A DNA stretch of 64,000 nt from Weissella kandleri (GCF_001438705.1 NZ_JQBP01000002.1:217805-281804), one strand, 5' to 3'; counted from the first letter of the stretch, positions 6,709 through 16,461 are shown. Notes: a model not told the origin generated them from the sequence alone. Program-made: numbers and translations.

Positions 6709-9399
6709 ATGAAAGAAGAACAAATCAAGCCTTTGTATCAACAAAGCGTACAAGTAGTGATCGCTGAAGTGGGCAGTGATGCAAAGACTGGTTTAACGAC
6801 TGAGGAAGCTAAAAAGCGCTTGGTCGAAATTGGTCCCAATCAACTAAAAGGGACGAAGAAGACCAGTTTATGGCAAAAGTTTTTAAATCAATTTAAAGAC
6901 TTTATGATTATCGTCTTAATCGTGGCCGCAGTGATTGCTGGGTTAACTGGTGAGGTGGCGGATGCGGTCATTATCATGGCGGTGGTGATTTTGAATGCCG
7001 TCTTTGGTGTTTACCAAGAAGCCAAGGCGGACGAAGCGATTGAAGCTCTACAAAAGATGTCGGCGCCAAATGCCAATGTTTTGCGAGATGGTAAGATTCA
7101 AACTTTAGCGGCCAATGAATTAGTGCCTGGAGATATCGTAAGCTTGGAAGCCGGAGATGTTATTCCTGCTGATATGCGGTTAATTGAGTCAGCTTCATTG
7201 AAAGTGGAAGAGTCAGCTTTGACCGGTGAATCGGTGCCTGTTGAAAAGCAAGCCGAAACGTTAACCGCTGACGATTTGCCTTTGGGTGATCGGATTAATC
7301 TTGGCTTTATGAATTCCAACGTAACTTACGGGCGTGGTGTTGGAATTGTTACCGGAACCGGAATGCAAACCGAGGTTGGCCATATTGCCGGCATGTTGGA
7401 TACTACGGAAACAACTAAAACACCATTACAGGTTAACCTTTCAAAGCTTGGGAAGTCGCTAACTTATTTAATTTTGTTTATTGCTGTGATTGTCTTTATT
7501 GTGGGAATGTTCCGGACACCAGAAGTGTCAGGCGGTAATCGAGTGGTCGATATGTTATTGACGGCGATTTCATTGGCCGTTGCAGCGATTCCAGAAGGTT
7601 TGCCAGCGATTGTGACAATTACTTTGGCCTTAGGAACAAAGCAGTTGGCTAAGCAACACGCTTTGATGCGTCGTTTACCAGCTGTTGAAACCTTAGGATC
7701 CACCCAGATTATCGGTTCTGATAAGACGGGAACTTTGACACAAAATAAAATGACGGTCGAAAAGTATTATGTTGATGAAAAATTAATTACAGCTGATACG
7801 CCTGTGACCGGTTCAGCTGAACGTTTGGCTGATTTATTAGCGTTAAATAATGATACTAAAATCAATTCTGAAGGTGAAAAATTAGGTGATCCTACTGAGA
7901 CGGCGTTGATTACTTTTAATGAAGCTCAAGGACGTGATTTAAAACAATTATTTGCGCAATATCCACGAGTTTCTGAAATTCCATTTGATTCAAAACGAAA
8001 GTTAATGACGACCATTCATCCAATTGGTGAACAGTTTATGGTGACGGTTAAAGGGGCGCCAGATGAACTTTTGCAGAAAACGACAACGCGTTTGCAGCAA
8101 AAGCAAGTTGTCAAGATGACTGAGGCTGATCAACAACATATCGCGACTGTGAATATGGCGATGGCTCAAGATGCTTTGCGGGTCTTAGGTTTTGCTTATA
8201 AAATGCTTGATGAATTGCCTACTTCCGATCAATTAACTTCAGCATTCATCGAAAAAGATTTAACGTTTGTCGGTTTGGTCGGAATGATTGACCCTGAGCG
8301 TGGCGAAGTCGCTGGAGCGGTAGCGGAAGCCAAACATGCGGGAATCCGGACTTTGATGATTACAGGTGACCATAAAGTGACAGCGGAAGCTATTTCACGC
8401 CGCCTTGGCATTTTAGATGATAGTCAAGGTAGTGAAGCGGTGATTACTGGAGCTGACTTGGATGCCATGGATGAGGAAACATTTAAGGCTAATGTTGAGC
8501 AGTACAGTGTTTATGCGCGGGTTGCACCAGAACATAAGGTCCGCATTGTTCAGGCATGGCAAGCACAAAATAAGGTAGTTGCTATGACTGGGGATGGAGT
8601 AAACGATGCGCCTGCCTTAAAGGCTGCTGACATTGGAATCGCCATGGGAATTACGGGAACTGAAGTTTCAAAGGGCGCTGCGGACATGGTTTTGGCCGAT
8701 GATAATTTTGCGACAATCGTAAATGCGGTGCGGGAAGGACGGAAAGTCTTTTCTAACATTCAAAAATCAATTCAATATCTGTTATCTGCTAACTTAGGTG
8801 AAGTGTTGACCCTCTTTGTGATGACGATGATGGGATGGAATATTTTAGCACCGGTCCACATTTTATGGATTAATTTGGTGACTGATACATTCCCAGCGAT
8901 TGCGTTGGGGATGGAACCAGTTGAACCAGGAATTATGAAGCAAAAGCCACGTGGTCGTCAGAGCGATTTTCTATCGAATGGGCTGGGGAGCGCCATTATC
9001 TATCAAGGAATTGTTGAAGGTTTGATCACGTTAGGAGTTTATTGGTTTGGAATTACGTATCCAGTGCATGCGGCTAGTGGGGCAGCCCACGCTGATGCAT
9101 TAACCATGGCTTTTGCGACGTTGGGATTGATTCAATTGTTCCACGCCTTTAATACGAAGTCAGTGTATCAATCAATCTTTACGGTCGGCGCTTGGCGTAA
9201 TAAGACTTTTAACTGGGCCATTTTGATTTCAATGCTTGCTTTGGCGTTTACGATTGTTGTACCTGGGTTTAACCAACTCTTCCACGTGACACACTTGGAT
9301 TGGCATCAATGGTTAATTGTTTTGGGTGCTTCGTTTGCGATTATTCCAATTGTGGAGATTGTTAAATTTATGCAACGACGTTTTTTTAACAAAGGTTAA
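6709..9399 (+). CDS. P-type ATPase, Ca2+/Mn2+ exporter (PMCA/SERCA-like)
   Basis: An 896-residue P2-type cation pump of the plasma membrane. Actuator motif TGES is near residue 172 and PEGLP of the ion site near 295. The phosphorylated Asp of DKTGTLT is about residue 338, TGD lies near 550 and TGDGVNDAP near 627, with four or more C-terminal membrane segments. All catalytic motifs are intact. The yybP-ykoY riboswitch directly upstream points to Mn2+ efflux, as for the riboswitch-controlled pumps of streptococci and lactococci; Ca2+ export is also possible. The SD GGAGGG at 6698-6703 sets the start. Confidence 0.9.
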   Translation: MKEEQIKPLYQQSVQVVIAEVGSDAKTGLTTEEAKKRLVEIGPNQLKGTKKTSLWQKFLNQFKDFMIIVLIVAAVIAGLTGEVADAVIIMAVVILNAVFGVYQEAKADEAIEALQKMSAPNANVLRDGKIQTLAANELVPGDIVSLEAGDVIPADMRLIESASLKVEESALTGESVPVEKQAETLTADDLPLGDRINLGFMNSNVTYGRGVGIVTGTGMQTEVGHIAGMLDTTETTKTPLQVNLSKLGKSLTYLILFIAVIVFIVGMFRTPEVSGGNRVVDMLLTAISLAVAAIPEGLPAIVTITLALGTKQLAKQHALMRRLPAVETLGSTQIIGSDKTGTLTQNKMTVEKYYVDEKLITADTPVTGSAERLADLLALNNDTKINSEGEKLGDPTETALITFNEAQGRDLKQLFAQYPRVSEIPFDSKRKLMTTIHPIGEQFMVTVKGAPDELLQKTTTRLQQKQVVKMTEADQQHIATVNMAMAQDALRVLGFAYKMLDELPTSDQLTSAFIEKDLTFVGLVGMIDPERGEVAGAVAEAKHAGIRTLMITGDHKVTAEAISRRLGILDDSQGSEAVITGADLDAMDEETFKANVEQYSVYARVAPEHKVRIVQAWQAQNKVVAMTGDGVNDAPALKAADIGIAMGITGTEVSKGAADMVLADDNFATIVNAVREGRKVFSNIQKSIQYLLSANLGEVLTLFVMTMMGWNILAPVHILWINLVTDTFPAIALGMEPVEPGIMKQKPRGRQSDFLSNGLGSAIIYQGIVEGLITLGVYWFGITYPVHAASGAAHADALTMAFATLGLIQLFHAFNTKSVYQSIFTVGAWRNKTFNWAILISMLALAFTIVVPGFNQLFHVTHLDWHQWLIVLGASFAIIPIVEIVKFMQRRFFNKG

Positions 9400-9412
9400 T
9401 CATGTATAATAT

Positions 9413-9442
9413 AAAAGGTTGAGGATTAACTCAGCCTTTTTT
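9413..9442 (+). terminator. terminator after the P-type ATPase gene
   Basis: AAAAGGTTGAG (9413-9423) pairs with CTCAGCCTTTT (9430-9440), ending in T. Confidence 0.8.
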
Positions 9443-9480
9443 GTTTAAAAAATGAAATATAGAAGTACGAGGGAATGATG

Positions 9481-9921
9481 ATGAAGAAAAAATTTGCTAA
9501 TACGCGTGAATATGCAATGCAATTGTCTGATAAGTTGCAAGAGACTGAAACAACGGGAACAAACGTGGCGCCTTATTTTGAAAAATTGAAGGCGGCTATT
9601 GAAGATGGAACCGTAGATAAGATGCCTAAGGCTGAATTTGCAGAAATTTCAGCTGAATTTGATGATGTCGTTGAAGTATATGCCGCAGTGGCAGATACTT
9701 TAGACCAGATGAAGGCACCGGTTCGCTTAATTGGGGTGCATGGGTCAATGCAAAAGACCTTCCGGAAATATTACGAAGCCACTAAAGTAATGGCGGAGGC
9801 TTTAAATGTTACCGATCAAACGGTGGATGAAGTAGCGTTTAATCAATCAGAAATTGACCAAGATGATTTGATGGAAGAATTCATGAAAGAAGCGCGTCGT
9901 GCGTTCCAAACGGTGATGTAA
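9481..9921 (+). CDS. conserved hypothetical acidic helical protein upstream of tex
   Basis: A 146-residue soluble protein with no membrane segment. It is Glu/Asp- and Ala-rich and predicted largely helical (for example KAEFAEISAEFDDVVEVYAAVADTLDQ, described in part). Three consecutive ATGs (9475, 9478, 9481) follow GAGGGA at 9469-9474; spacing favours the last. It ends two bases before tex, so the two are probably cotranscribed and translationally coupled. I recognise no domain. It resembles small lactobacillar proteins annotated only as hypothetical. Confidence 0.65.
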   Translation: MKKKFANTREYAMQLSDKLQETETTGTNVAPYFEKLKAAIEDGTVDKMPKAEFAEISAEFDDVVEVYAAVADTLDQMKAPVRLIGVHGSMQKTFRKYYEATKVMAEALNVTDQTVDEVAFNQSEIDQDDLMEEFMKEARRAFQTVM

Positions 9922-9923
9922 GA

Positions 9924-12122
9924 ATGGCAGCGGAACTTAAAGCGTTAGATGTAGTTCCTACCGTCGCTCAAACCTTAAACCTGCCACAAGTTAAAGTCAA
10001 AGCCACGCTAGATTTATTAAAGGCGGGGAATACAGTTCCTTTTATTGCGCGTTATCGAAAAGAGGCGACAGGCGATTTAGATGAAGTGCAAATTCGGGAT
10101 GTGCAAGCTGCTACTAAGAAATTAGAAGATTTGCAAGCGCGTAAAAGTACCGTGCAAAAAGCATTGATGGAACAGGGCTCATGGTCAGCGCAGTTGGCAC
10201 AACAATTAAATGCGCAAACCACTATGCAGGGCGTGGAAGACTTTTATCTCCCCTATAAACAAAAGCGGCGGACCAAGGCCACTATTGCTAAAGAAGCTGG
10301 CTTAATGCCTTTAGCGCGATTAGTGCAAACTTTTCCGACCCAGAGTTTTGAAGTGGCAGCGACGGAATACGTGCAACCCGAACGCGGTTTAAATGATTTG
10401 GCAGATGTGCGGAACGGGGTTCATGAAATTTTTGCGGAAGTGATTGGAGAAAATGCTGGTTTACGGGCTTGGATTCGCAATTACACGCAAGAAAATGGAC
10501 AAATTGTTGCACGTTTGAAAAAGAAAGCGGCAGCTGAAGATTCAAAAGGTGTTTATCGATTGTACTATGAATTTCAACAACGAATTAAAAACGTTCAAAA
10601 TCATCAAGTCTTGGCCTTGAATCGAGGTGAAAAGACGGGAATTTTAAATGTTAGTATTCAAGTTGATCAAGATGCGATTGAACGCTATTTGAAATTTCGT
10701 TTAGTGGGACAGCGACATGGTTGGGCAGCTGATTTATTAGTGGAAGCTGCTCGAGATGCTTATAAGCGCTTTATTGGTCCTGCGATTGAGCGAGAATTAC
10801 GCAAGGATTTAACGGAAATAGCCGATGCGGATGCCATTCATGTGTTTGGGCAAAATTTGTATCATCTGTTGATGGGCCCAACTTTGCGTGGTCAAGTGGT
10901 TCTTGGCTTTGATCCTGGAATCCGAACGGGGTCAAAGTTGGCAGTCGTAGATGAGCGTGGTAAATTTCTAGACAAAGCGGTAATTTATCCACATCGGGCA
11001 GCTAAATATGATCCAGCTGGGGCTAAAAAAACGATTATAGAGCTAGTCCAAAAATATCAAGTAACCTTAGTTGCGATTGGAAATGGGACGGCTTCTCGTG
11101 AATCACAGCAATTTATTGCTGATATCATTCAGCATGATTTACCTGACTTAAAGTATGTCGTGGTCAATGAAGCAGGGGCCTCTGTTTATTCTGCTTCCGA
11201 TGTTGCCCGGCAAGAATTTCCCGATTTACCAGTTGAGCAGCGTTCTGCGATATCTATCGCACGACGGTTACAAGATCCGATGGCGGAGTTAATTAAGATT
11301 GATCCTCAGGCGGTCGGCGTGGGACAGTACCAACATGATTTACCTGATAAAGAGTTGACCCAAGAATTGGATCAAGTTTTGGAAAGTGCGGTAAACCAAG
11401 TTGGGGTAAACTTAAATACCGCGTCACCTCAGCTTTTGTTGCATATTGCCGGTTTGAATAAAACGACGGCGCAAAATATTATTGCGTATCGAGAACAAAA
11501 TGGGGCTTTCAAAACGCGCAACGAGCTAAAAAAAGTTGCAAAATTAGGACCAAAAGCTTTTGAACAAGCGGCTGGTTTCTTACGAATTCCGGATGGTACC
11601 AATCGTTTAGACAATACGGATATTCATCCTGAATCGTATGCTATTGCCCAGAAAGTACTGAAAAAGATTGATACTAGCCAACCGCTTGAGCAGCAAAAGC
11701 AACAGCTTGCCACGTTAGCGCAGCCAGCCGTTGCAGATGAGTTGGCAGTGGGGATCCAGACTTTAAAGGATATTGTGGATTCTTTGCTTCATCCTGGTCG
11801 GGATGTCCGGGCTGCTGCGACGGGAGCCGTTTTACGGACGGACGTTCTATCGCTTAAGGACTTACAGCCGGGGATGCAATTACAAGGAACCGTGCGAAAT
11901 GTGGTTGATTTTGGGGCATTCGTTGATATTGGCGTGCATGAAGATGGTTTAATTCATGTGAACAATATGGTGCCGAAGCGGCAGCGGCGCGGTAAAATTA
12001 ATCCGCATGATTATGTTGCGGTGGGGGATGTCGTGACCGTTTGGGTCTTGAATGTGGATATTCAGCGCGAACGGATTGGTCTGACCCTCTTTAAAGACCA
12101 AGTTTCAGAAAATACACATTGA
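9924..12122 (+). CDS. tex: Tex, S1-domain RNA-binding transcription accessory protein
   Basis: A 732-residue protein with the standard Tex order: N-terminal helical region (VPFIARYRKEATGDLDE motif), YqgF/RNase H-like domain beginning at GFDPGIRTGSKLAVVD around residue 330, tandem helix-hairpin-helix (NLNTASPQLLLHIAGLN near 490), and a C-terminal S1 domain (LQGTVRNVVDFGAFVDIG near 650). It binds nucleic acid and affects transcription, and is implicated in fitness and toxin expression in several genera. Full length with no lesions; read in a two-gene unit with the preceding hypothetical gene. Confidence 0.95.
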   Translation: MAAELKALDVVPTVAQTLNLPQVKVKATLDLLKAGNTVPFIARYRKEATGDLDEVQIRDVQAATKKLEDLQARKSTVQKALMEQGSWSAQLAQQLNAQTTMQGVEDFYLPYKQKRRTKATIAKEAGLMPLARLVQTFPTQSFEVAATEYVQPERGLNDLADVRNGVHEIFAEVIGENAGLRAWIRNYTQENGQIVARLKKKAAAEDSKGVYRLYYEFQQRIKNVQNHQVLALNRGEKTGILNVSIQVDQDAIERYLKFRLVGQRHGWAADLLVEAARDAYKRFIGPAIERELRKDLTEIADADAIHVFGQNLYHLLMGPTLRGQVVLGFDPGIRTGSKLAVVDERGKFLDKAVIYPHRAAKYDPAGAKKTIIELVQKYQVTLVAIGNGTASRESQQFIADIIQHDLPDLKYVVVNEAGASVYSASDVARQEFPDLPVEQRSAISIARRLQDPMAELIKIDPQAVGVGQYQHDLPDKELTQELDQVLESAVNQVGVNLNTASPQLLLHIAGLNKTTAQNIIAYREQNGAFKTRNELKKVAKLGPKAFEQAAGFLRIPDGTNRLDNTDIHPESYAIAQKVLKKIDTSQPLEQQKQQLATLAQPAVADELAVGIQTLKDIVDSLLHPGRDVRAAATGAVLRTDVLSLKDLQPGMQLQGTVRNVVDFGAFVDIGVHEDGLIHVNNMVPKRQRRGKINPHDYVAVGDVVTVWVLNVDIQRERIGLTLFKDQVSENTH

Positions 12123-12178
12123 AAAATGAATTGGAATTTGATAAAATTATCTATGTTAGTTATCTGAGATAGATAATT

Positions 12179-12262
12179 GCGGACGTGGCGGAATTGGCAG
12201 ACGCGCAGGACTAAGGATCCTGTGGTAGAAATACCGTGCGGGTTCGACCCCCGCCGCCCGCA
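12179..12262 (+). tRNA. tRNA-Leu (anticodon AAG)
   Basis: Type II tRNA with a long variable arm. Anticodon stem CAGGA/TCCTG carries loop CTAAGGA, giving anticodon AAG. The T-arm GCGGG TTCGACC CCCGC is intact. The acceptor stem GCGGACG/CGCCCGC has one A-C mismatch (5-68). The discriminator A is followed by TCA, so CCA is not encoded. A long hairpin terminator follows at once. Confidence 0.9.
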
Positions 12263-12425
12263 TCATTAATATTTGGAAGCCCCATCATATCAACAATTAT
12301 GTTGATATGATGGGCTTCTTTTGTTTATACATAAATACTGAATCTAACTGAATACACAGCGACTGTGTATTTTTGTTGTGTATTTTTAAGCAGTTTTAGA
12401 AGTTAACGCAACTAGTAAAACTGTT
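12262..12425 (+). repeat. copy A of a tRNA-3'-end-associated repeat block
   Basis: From the tRNA 3' end onward this stretch resembles 56662-56826, which follows tRNA-Arg. Shared words are CGCATCATTAA at the tRNA end, TTTATACATAA (12324-12334), ACTGAATCTAACT, ACTGTGTATTTTTG and AGTTTTAGA, in the same order and with similar spacing. The stretch includes the tRNA terminator hairpin. Confidence 0.7.
12276..12322 (+). terminator. terminator after tRNA-Leu
   Basis: An 18-bp stem: GAAGCCCCATCATATCAAC (12276-12294, one bulged C) pairs with GTTGATATGATGGGCTTC (12301-12318), followed by TTTT. Confidence 0.85.
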
Positions 12426-12787
12426 CGCAGGGGTTTCTTTGGGTTCTTCTTACATTGGAAAAGCTTACGGATAGAATGTTTAAGAAATTTTAAGCATGGG
12501 GTTGGAAAGTGTTTTTGAGCCTGGTTAATGGACAATTACTTTATGGAGTGGTCTTTTATTTTGACCTGAATATATTGAAAAAGGTTCTTTTGCACACTAA
12601 AATCTCGCCTGGTCAGCGTAAATGACTGTAGGGGGATGTTATGAAACGTAATTTTTGGAAAAGTTTAGATTGGACTAGGCTGCAATAGAATATTAAGCAT
12701 CAAGCCAAAAAGATTAAAAACAGATAGTTACGGTATGAAATAAACCGACATGATACAATAGAAATAAATTTAAAAAAGGAGGAATGA
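12426..12787 (+). other. non-coding spacer before the first degenerate ATPase gene
   Basis: No long frame is present. A 15-codon frame at 12641-12688 (MKRNFWKSLDWTRLQ) follows GGGGGA, meets TAG, and could continue in frame for 12 codons to a second TAG. It may be a remnant of a small gene; I do not call it as functional. A TATAAT-like ACAATAG lies just before the Shine-Dalgarno at 12778. Confidence 0.4.
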
Positions 12788-14500
12788 ATGATGACCAAAG
12801 CCGATAAGCATGCAAATTGGTTAAGTAAAGTTGCTTCAAAATCGCATTGGCCGCACATGACCACTCCTCAGGAAATATTGCCTACGATTGCCAAACAACC
12901 AGCGCCATTCAAACATCCCTTAACCGTTAGTAAAAATTTAGTGCAGGCATTAAAAAAAAGTCGGCGGATGTTGCAAATGATTTTATGTTTTGGCGGGTTA
13001 ATCCTGTTTATTTTAATGGGACAGTCAATTCTGCGTTGTTTTAATTACGAATTGGTGAGCCCTTTTTGGCAACAAATTATGATGATTCTGTTGAGCTTAA
13101 CAGGCCTGGTCGTTTTAAGTGCTTATGCTTGGTTGATGTGGACGACCAATTGGTTTCTGGAGAGTCTTTGGCGCTGGTTAGCAGGTAATTTACTCTTGGT
13201 TCAAGCTACCATCAGCCAAAATTTCACTGAATTACTTGGGCTTAATTTCACTTGGTTCCTGTTGATGGGCCAAATGATGTATGAAATTCATATATTACGG
13301 GGAGATTTATCAAAATTTGAATGGAATCTGCAAGTCATAGCCCGAGAAAGTACGACACTCTTGGGGATTCTGTTGATCTTGAGTCGCCCACAACGAGATA
13401 GCTTAAGCTTGTTGATTATTTGGCTGATTTTACGGAGTTTACCCTGGACGGCGCTTAGTTTAAAAACATTAGTAAAGCATATTGATAAAAAATTAAGGCA
13501 GTTACAGGTTACTAGTAAAAATTTAGCGGTCGCTTTGCAGTTAAAGGGCTTTGACTATGTGGTGTTAGATAAAACAGAAACGCTGACGGAACCCATTGCT
13601 GAAGTTGATTCCATTACAATTAAGCCGGGAGTTGATCAGCATTTAATTTGGTCTTTACTGGTTTCATTAGAAGAAAATCAAAAGCATCCCATCGCACAAG
13701 GAATTTATCGATTCGCCATCGCGCAAGGTGGTGAAGTATTGCCTTTGAAACAATGGGGCAAGATTTCGATGGGGCTCGGGGCGGATTGGCAAAGCGATCA
13801 TTATCTTTTAGTCAGTCGAAGTGCAGTGCGGCAATTGGGGTTGGAACCGCAACTTAAAAATAATGGAAAAACGATGAGTTACTTAGTTAAAAATCAAAAA
13901 TCCATTTTAGCTGAAATTTGTCTGACAGAAAAATTAAAGCCCCAAGCACGGTCACTTGTTCAATTGATCAAACGTTGGCGTTGGGTAACCGTGATGGCAA
14001 CAGGGGATAATGATAGTAATGCTAATCAAGTAGGTAGCCAACTGGGGTTAGATATTATCGCTGCTGATTTAACGTCGCAAATGAAAGCACAAGTTGTGCA
14101 GGCTTATCAAAAGCAAGGGCGAGTTATTTATTTAGGAGATGGCCATAACGATCAGTTAGCATTACAATTAGCTGATATAGGGATTAGTTTGGCTGATACG
14201 GCATTACCATATTCGCAGGCGCATCAAGCCCACCTGATGATTGGTGAATCATCTTTAGATGCTAGTATACAAAGTTTACAATTATTGAGAAAAGGTTGGT
14301 TTAAAAACTGGTTGGATCATCTGGTCTGGGGGGGAATTAATTTAGCAACCTTGCTGTTATTGATTTGGAATTTTCCCCAGCTGCATTTAGCAATTATCGG
14401 GTCCAGTGGCATATTGTTGCTAAGCTTATTATTTAATTTGTGTAATTATTTTTTTAATTGCTTCATAAATAATGTTGACAATAATGGCGATATAAGATAA
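12788..14500 (+). CDS. degenerate P1B-type ATPase-like membrane protein, first paralogue
   Basis: The protein has 570 residues with about six N-terminal hydrophobic segments, a P/N-domain region and two C-terminal segments, the layout of heavy-metal P-type ATPases. The phosphorylation motif reads DKTETLTE (Asp261; Gly changed to Glu). The HP motif (KHPIAQG), TGDN (Asp407) and GDGHND (Asp451) are kept. No actuator domain (TGE motif) lies between the membrane segments, and the CPC metal site is replaced by LPW. It can hardly pump ions as known P-type ATPases do. AGGAGG at 12777-12782 gives start 12788 or 12791. A regulatory or HAD-phosphatase role is only a guess. Confidence 0.75.
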   Translation: MMTKADKHANWLSKVASKSHWPHMTTPQEILPTIAKQPAPFKHPLTVSKNLVQALKKSRRMLQMILCFGGLILFILMGQSILRCFNYELVSPFWQQIMMILLSLTGLVVLSAYAWLMWTTNWFLESLWRWLAGNLLLVQATISQNFTELLGLNFTWFLLMGQMMYEIHILRGDLSKFEWNLQVIARESTTLLGILLILSRPQRDSLSLLIIWLILRSLPWTALSLKTLVKHIDKKLRQLQVTSKNLAVALQLKGFDYVVLDKTETLTEPIAEVDSITIKPGVDQHLIWSLLVSLEENQKHPIAQGIYRFAIAQGGEVLPLKQWGKISMGLGADWQSDHYLLVSRSAVRQLGLEPQLKNNGKTMSYLVKNQKSILAEICLTEKLKPQARSLVQLIKRWRWVTVMATGDNDSNANQVGSQLGLDIIAADLTSQMKAQVVQAYQKQGRVIYLGDGHNDQLALQLADIGISLADTALPYSQAHQAHLMIGESSLDASIQSLQLLRKGWFKNWLDHLVWGGINLATLLLLIWNFPQLHLAIIGSSGILLLSLLFNLCNYFFNCFINNVDNNGDIR

Positions 14501-14528
14501 CATTAAATGTGTTATAAAATAACGCTAC

Positions 14529-14618
14529 GGAGAATTACCCAAGTCTGGCTGAAGGGAACGGTCTTGAAAACCGTCAGGTCGGGAAACCGGCGCGTGGGTT
14601 CGAATCCCACATTCTCCT
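14529..14618 (+). tRNA. tRNA-Ser (anticodon TGA)
   Basis: Type II tRNA: acceptor GGAGAAT/ATTCTCC, anticodon stem-loop CGGTCTTGAAAACCG giving anticodon TGA, long variable arm GTCGGGAAACCGGC, T-arm GTGGG TTCGAAT CCCAC. The base after the acceptor is T, which would be an unusual discriminator for serine, and CCA is not encoded. It starts 28 bases after the ATPase stop. Confidence 0.9.
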
Positions 14619-14628
14619 TTTTTATTAT

Positions 14629-14702
<74 letters not shown>

Positions 14703-14716
14703 TCATATATTTAGCC

Positions 14717-14762
14717 AAAAGATTGTCGTTGATAGTACAGTACTTCAACGACAATCTTTTTT
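14717..14762 (+). terminator. terminator after tRNA-Ser/tRNA-fMet
   Basis: A perfect 14-bp stem: AAGATTGTCGTTGA (14719-14732) with TCAACGACAATCTT (14745-14758), then T. Confidence 0.9.
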
Positions 14763-14907
14763 GTTGATTAAAAATTCAATAGCCGTATTTGACAACGCAG
14801 TCTGATTTCAAACTTGATAAGGTTTGTTAAAGCCTGCCCAAGATTAAAATGAAATTTGCTATACTCTAATATGTAGAGATGAATTATAAAAATTAGGAGC
14901 GTTAATA

Positions 14908-16461
14908 ATGAAGTTTAAACACTTGCGTTATGTAATCGCCATTGGATTAATGACTATTTTCAGCGGAGTAGTATGGCCGTTAATGCAACGCCAGCGCCAA
15001 TGGCAAATACCAGAAAGTTGGCTGCAATATGGTTATCCTGTGCTAGCGGGGATTAGTTTTGTTATTTTGTTGTTGTTAATTGTACAGATGTATCGGCAAT
15101 GGCGTCAGGCTGAGTCTGGAACGGAAACTGAAGTCGGTTGGGCAACGCTAGGTATTTTTAGCTGGCTGGTGCTCTGGTTAGTCACGATGTTTTATGCGAA
15201 AAATAATGCGTGGGTCCTTTTACCTATTATGTTGTTGGGCGTAACATTGTTACTAATTGTGATTGATATTTTCCAAATACAACCATTAGATCAGTTGAAG
15301 CCGTTAGATCAGCGTAATTTAGTAGGAATGAGTTTTGTCACCTGGATTATTGCTTTGTATGGTTTAATTTTCTTTAGCCTCACAATTAATTTCATGACCG
15401 GTTTGACAGTTTTGATCACGGTAATTTTAATTACTGATGTTCGATGGTCAACGATGATTTCGCAATATCAGCGGTTAAAAGTCAAAAATCATCTGACAAA
15501 TTTGGGAGTGAAAGTGAACCGTTGGGGAGTTTTTGACCAATTGCCAGGCATTAAAAATATGGTTATTGAAAAATCCGGTATTTTAACTGAAAATTCTGCA
15601 CAGATTTATTCTGTGAAAAGCTTAGACGATCGCTATAGTGATAACGATGTGATTGGAATTGCAGCGGGATTGCTAGACAATTTTGCGAGCCCTTTATCAA
15701 GCGCATTTGCGACTTATGCAAAAACGCGGGGGATTTCGGCGAGCGAAGTTAGTGAGCCAGAAAAGGTAAACTTAATCGGAATTTCAGGGGTCATTCATCA
15801 AGAGCGTTTTTCGGTGATTTCAGCGCGGGAAGCTTTAAAAAATTATGCGGTCAATCCAGAAGTTTTAGCTAATTATCAAGCAATTGGCAATTCAGTTTCA
15901 TATATTGTAGATGGGATTCAGGTGATTGGCGTCATTAATTATGGCACCCCGTTGAAATTCTCCTTACTTGATATTGATCGTGAATTAACGAAGCGTAAGA
16001 TTAAGACACAAGTAATTTCGGCTGATGCATCAGGCGCGGTACGCGATTTACCTGAAATTTTTCATAGTGCTAATGTTGTGAAAGCCGGGTTGAGTCCGAG
16101 TGCCAAAATTGCCATGCAGTTAACTTATTTGTCACGAAATGATGCGTTGTTGATTACGAATCAACAAATTCCAAGTGGCGTGCCTGATCGAATTATGATT
16201 GAAGTCGGTGATAGTCTGCCCTTTGTCGATATTCAAATGAATGATTTAAGTCAATTAAAATTTGTTTTGCAAGCATCTGATGACTTTGTGAAAATTAGTC
16301 ATCGAAATTTACGTTGGCTAAATATGATAACAATTATTTTGTTATTATTTGGCTTAATTTTAGGCTTGATTTTAGGTAATTTGATTATTTTGGCCCCATT
16401 ATTTGCATTAGGAATTCGGATAATTATTTCTACGATTTTAGTCTATCAAACGCGCAATTAA
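14908..16461 (+). CDS. degenerate P1B-type ATPase-like membrane protein, second paralogue
   Basis: The protein has 517 residues and the same architecture as the first copy 400 bp upstream: about six N-terminal hydrophobic segments, a cytoplasmic P/N-like region, two C-terminal segments. Decay of the catalytic motifs has gone further. The phosphorylated Asp is Glu221 (EKSGILTE), the HP motif is SP, TGD has become SADAS, and GDGxND is gone. The actuator domain is absent here too. The frame is intact with a good AGGAG Shine-Dalgarno at 14896-14900, so it is probably expressed and selected. It must be a non-catalytic pseudoenzyme; the function is unknown. Confidence 0.7.
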   Translation: MKFKHLRYVIAIGLMTIFSGVVWPLMQRQRQWQIPESWLQYGYPVLAGISFVILLLLIVQMYRQWRQAESGTETEVGWATLGIFSWLVLWLVTMFYAKNNAWVLLPIMLLGVTLLLIVIDIFQIQPLDQLKPLDQRNLVGMSFVTWIIALYGLIFFSLTINFMTGLTVLITVILITDVRWSTMISQYQRLKVKNHLTNLGVKVNRWGVFDQLPGIKNMVIEKSGILTENSAQIYSVKSLDDRYSDNDVIGIAAGLLDNFASPLSSAFATYAKTRGISASEVSEPEKVNLIGISGVIHQERFSVISAREALKNYAVNPEVLANYQAIGNSVSYIVDGIQVIGVINYGTPLKFSLLDIDRELTKRKIKTQVISADASGAVRDLPEIFHSANVVKAGLSPSAKIAMQLTYLSRNDALLITNQQIPSGVPDRIMIEVGDSLPFVDIQMNDLSQLKFVLQASDDFVKISHRNLRWLNMITIILLLFGLILGLILGNLIILAPLFALGIRIIISTILVYQTRN

